Positions 34,503 to 36,766 of a stretch of DNA of 36,766 nucleotides are shown here, in pieces. A model generated the notes under the pieces. That model had not been told where the DNA came from and did not search any database. It saw only the letters and a program-made list of their open reading frames with translations. A program made the translations under genes and the position numbers. Source of the stretch: Anaplasma capra. Its GTDB lineage: Bacteria; Pseudomonadota; Alphaproteobacteria; Rickettsiales; Anaplasmataceae. Each line of letters starts with the position of its first letter. Position 1 is the stretch's first letter. The stretch covers positions 1-36,766 of the forward strand of contig NZ_JAOTBG010000010.1 of assembly GCF_025628805.1 (NCBI RefSeq), in the 5' to 3' direction.

Positions 34503-36020
34503 GTGATTGGCGCTTTAAAGAGTCATTTAACTATACTGCAGGTAATTTTGCCGTTGATGTCAGCTGTTGTGTGCTCTCTGTTACGTGGCAGGGTGGCATT
34601 GGCGCAGACAGTGTCCTTTGGGGCAGTTCTTGCATCGTTTCTGATATCACTAGCACTGTTTGTCCAAGTTGGCAATGGTGGGCCCATTACATACAAAGTA
34701 GGGGGATGGGGCTCTCCATACGGAATAGAACTACGGGTAGATTTACTAAGCGCAACCATGCTGCTTCTGGTCGGGTTCATAGGCATTATGAGCGTTATTT
34801 ATGGGATATATCCCAGTCGTAGGGAACTTTCCTCCGATAGGGTGCCCAGATTCTACGCAGCGTTTTTACTTGCCTTTGGAGGCATGCTTGGAATACTGGT
34901 TTCGCATGACGTGTTTAATGTTTATGTATTCTTGGAAATTGCATCAATATCCTCCTACGTTTTGGTTGCCATAGGTGGCGACAAACGCTCAGTTGCTTCT
35001 GCATTTGAGTATCTAGTCATGGGTACAGTGGGCGCAACATTTTACCTTATAGGCATCGGGTTTTTATACGCCGCTACCGGCACTCTGAATATGGGCGATA
35101 TGTTCACAGTATTGCAGGACATACCCATCAATAGAGCCATACAAGCTGGTATTCTGTGCGTGATCCTGGGTTTGGTTATGAAAGCTGCGCTGTTCCCGTT
35201 TCATGGATGGATGATAAAAGCATATTCCACAGCCCCGGCTTTCGTCATAGTCTTTCTGTCCGGTATAGCCGCAAAAGTTATGGTGTACTTAGTAATCAGG
35301 GTTGTGTACAGCGTTTTCGGTGCACGGTTGGTGTTCACGGAGCTACCTTTTGGTACTGCATTACTGACACTTGCTGCGCTCGCCACGGTTCTTACTTCCA
35401 TCGTTGCAGCTATGAGTAAGGATATGCGGGGCGTCCTCGCGTATTCCAGCGCTGCCAATGTCGGTTGCATAATTCTTGCTGTCTGTATTAACACGTATTC
35501 CGGGCTTGCAGCTGCTGTTGCTTATATGGTAAATCACAGCATTGTTAAGTCCGCACTATTTATGGTTTCTGGGGGGATAGCCTATCACTTTGACGATAAC
35601 AAAGTGGGCAGCAAGTATCTTAGTCTGAGCAGGGCGCTCCCGCACATAACGTCTGCTTTCGTGTTACTTGCACTGAGTTTGGTTGGAATGCCACCCACCG
35701 TAGGGTTTGTGGCAAAGTGGCACATGCTGAGCTCGTTCATGGATGCACGCGCCTTTACGGGGCTTATAGTGCTCTCTGTGGGTTCCGTGTGTTCCGTTAT
35801 CTACACGTGGCGCGTGGTGGAACACCTATACTTTTCTTCCCAAGCAGCCGAAGCCTGTGCCAACGACATCGCGCTCAAGACACCGAGGATGATGACGCTC
35901 TGCATCTGGGTCATGGCCTTCTTCGGGTTCATCGCCGGGGCCTACCCGCTACCGCTAACTTCAGTCTCCGAGCAAATAGCCGCAGACCTCCTCCTACACT
36001 CGAACAGTAGCTTATTGTAA
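34503..36020 (+). CDS. Proton-conducting antiporter subunit, MrpD-like (NuoM-related)
   Basis: A 505-residue polytopic membrane protein of the Mrp/complex I antiporter family. Conserved points are Glu145 in VFLEIASISSYVLVAIG, Lys227 in LVMKAALFPFHGWMIKAY and Lys239. The stretch KAALFPFHGWMIKAYSTAP is closer to MrpD than to NuoM. It starts at GTG 34503 with AAAGGAA 5 nt upstream. No other mrp or nuo gene adjoins it, so the subunits are dispersed or this one acts in another assembly. An alternative is a NuoL/M/N paralogue. Confidence 0.85.
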   Translation: MIGALKSHLTILQVILPLMSAVVCSLLRGRVALAQTVSFGAVLASFLISLALFVQVGNGGPITYKVGGWGSPYGIELRVDLLSATMLLLVGFIGIMSVIYGIYPSRRELSSDRVPRFYAAFLLAFGGMLGILVSHDVFNVYVFLEIASISSYVLVAIGGDKRSVASAFEYLVMGTVGATFYLIGIGFLYAATGTLNMGDMFTVLQDIPINRAIQAGILCVILGLVMKAALFPFHGWMIKAYSTAPAFVIVFLSGIAAKVMVYLVIRVVYSVFGARLVFTELPFGTALLTLAALATVLTSIVAAMSKDMRGVLAYSSAANVGCIILAVCINTYSGLAAAVAYMVNHSIVKSALFMVSGGIAYHFDDNKVGSKYLSLSRALPHITSAFVLLALSLVGMPPTVGFVAKWHMLSSFMDARAFTGLIVLSVGSVCSVIYTWRVVEHLYFSSQAAEACANDIALKTPRMMTLCIWVMAFFGFIAGAYPLPLTSVSEQIAADLLLHSNSSLL

Positions 36021-36036
36021 TAGTACAGAGGAAAGG

Positions 36037-36342
36037 CTATCTGCCTCTCCCCTTGCTGGATGCCGCAAAAACCTGAGAAACACACTCCACCCCTATGACT
36101 CTTCCAGGGATCGAATAACGTTCATCAATGTACGGCGATACCGCATGCTGCGGAGGCTTGGAACTCTTACTACCTGCCGGCACAGAAAACCCACTGCCTC
36201 CACTAAATACCTTTGACTTCTTCCTTCCCCTCTTACTGCGCCTCGCATCCCACGCTATAAACTGGTTTACCGCGTAGGTCAGCAGCACATACAAAACAAC
36301 CGCAAATGTGGCGAGGAATACCACACTCCCAACACTAGGCAT
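36037..36342 (-). CDS. Hypothetical small membrane protein
   Basis: A 101-residue protein from ATG 36342 (frame open to 36366). One hydrophobic segment (SVVFLATFAVVLYVLLTYAV, about 6-25) is followed by a strongly basic stretch (ARRSKRGRKKSK) and a Ser/Gly/Pro-rich tail. I do not recognise it. A CcmD-like haem-export protein has similar topology, but this one is longer and has no ccm neighbour. It converges with the MrpD-like gene. Confidence 0.65.
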   Translation of the reverse strand: MPSVGSVVFLATFAVVLYVLLTYAVNQFIAWDARRSKRGRKKSKVFSGGSGFSVPAGSKSSKPPQHAVSPYIDERYSIPGRVIGVECVSQVFAASSKGRGR

Positions 36343-36507
36343 CAGGACATAACCACAAAAATACACACAACACGGCGGAGGACACTCCGCACCCCTCGTG
36401 GCACAACCACTGGGGCATTGTATAGTAACAGCTAGAAAAAGTCAATTGAACTTGGCTTGACCTGTTCCGCAAGTCGCATAGTTTAAGATTTAGTCAGGAC
36501 TTGGGTT
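36343..36507. promoter_or_regulatory. Divergent region with a candidate plus-strand promoter
   Basis: TTGACC (36457-36462) and TAGTTT (36479-36484) are 16 nt apart and point toward the possible partial gene at the right edge. The region must also hold the promoter of the small membrane protein on the minus strand, which I could not define. Confidence 0.3.
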
Positions 36508-36766
36508 ATGTTGAGACTGTACTATTGCTGCAATGTGGCTGCTTTGTGCCTGAGCCTGAAAATGGGTGCCACCTCTCGGTGCCGCTTTGTTACCCGGATT
36601 GTGCAACTGGGACGCGCGGGCAGGAAGCAGTGTCTTTCATGCTCTGTTAGGAGGGCGCACGCAGAACTGACGATGCGGGGAAATGGTCTCCAAGCCACAT
36701 ACAAAACCTCGCAATTTTTACCCACAGTCCAAGCAAGATTACTCACCCCCTGCACAGTCGCTGCAT
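36508..36766 (+). CDS. Possible partial CDS running off the right edge
   Basis: An ATG at 36508 preceded by AGGAC (8 nt) opens a frame of 86 codons without stop to the window end. The first residues (MLRLYYCCNVAALCLSLKMG) are moderately hydrophobic and could be a signal segment; the rest is Arg/Cys-rich and not recognised. A promoter candidate lies just upstream. A 77-codon frame on the other strand overlaps it, so it is uncertain which, if either, is real. Confidence 0.3.
   Translation, partial: MLRLYYCCNVAALCLSLKMGATSRCRFVTRIVQLGRAGRKQCLSCSVRRAHAELTMRGNGLQATYKTSQFLPTVQARLLTPCTVAA

Noticed and set aside
36590-36640. Sequence with GGGCAGGAAGCAG resembling part of an SRP RNA
   Set aside because: The SRP domain IV hallmark GGTCAGG...GGAAGGAAGCAGC is absent, and flanking pairs do not form the expected hairpin.
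1-36766. CRISPR arrays, insertion sequences and prophage genes
   Set aside because: No regularly spaced repeats, transposase motifs, terminal inverted repeats or phage structural genes were seen.

Overview
The window looks like a piece of an Anaplasma chromosome (Anaplasmataceae, Rickettsiales), most likely A. marginale or a close relative. I base this on near-50% GC, a low-density single-copy housekeeping layout with short operons, gene content typical of the family (malic enzyme with a phosphotransacetylase-like domain, HemJ, orphan MrpD-type antiporter subunit, retained MEP isoprenoid and diaminopimelate/peptidoglycan genes), and large lineage-specific proteins with paired membrane segments. 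No rRNA, transposase, prophage, CRISPR array or plasmid function was seen. The species call is from recollection and was not searched.

Layout. 1-6254, mostly minus strand: the start of an unidentified membrane protein at the left edge, comF, dapE, a KefB/C-type cation:proton antiporter, a redoxin, hemJ and pdhB. 6344-8980: a large minus-strand protein of unknown function with a C-terminal membrane hairpin. 9296-12085: tRNA-Leu(CAG), tldD, and convergent ychF. 12268-13576: ispD-ispF (MEP pathway). 13577-15802: an intergenic region with a perfect 22-bp palindrome, then a 614-residue coiled-coil protein with two close membrane segments. 15882-16929: a membrane-anchored thioredoxin-like protein and purE. 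16930-17849: the longest gene-poor stretch, with one possible small membrane protein and a segment rich in competing RNA stems. 17850-18600: ihfA, a MerR-type regulator, and tRNA-Pro(GGG), which overlaps the regulator's stop codon. 18834-19970: two adjacent minus-strand hypothetical genes that appear to be diverged paralogues, lying between tRNA-Pro and tRNA-Ser. 20163-21675: tRNA-Ser(TGA) and murC. 21713-24518: grpE-trpS (minus) divergent from ribD (plus). 24701-26700: secG-pyrG. 26974-28066: an untracked 51-residue membrane protein overlapping xerD. 28084-28758: lolD. 29147-36020: maeB, a 900-residue AsmA-like protein and an MrpD-like antiporter subunit. 36037 to the end: a small membrane protein and a possible partial gene.

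How the genes fit together. The set mixes central carbon entry (PdhB, MaeB), nucleotide and cofactor synthesis (PurE, PyrG, RibD, HemJ), isoprenoid precursors (IspD, IspF), cell-wall precursors (DapE, MurC), envelope trafficking (SecG, LolD, AsmA-like), ion homeostasis (KefB/C-like, MrpD-like), protein quality (GrpE, TldD, redoxins) and chromosome maintenance (IHF, XerD). The parts most likely to hold undescribed biology are the paralogous pair between the tRNAs, the two large proteins with Inc-like membrane hairpins, the structured segment upstream of ihfA, the palindrome at 13844-13865, and the small gene coupled to xerD.
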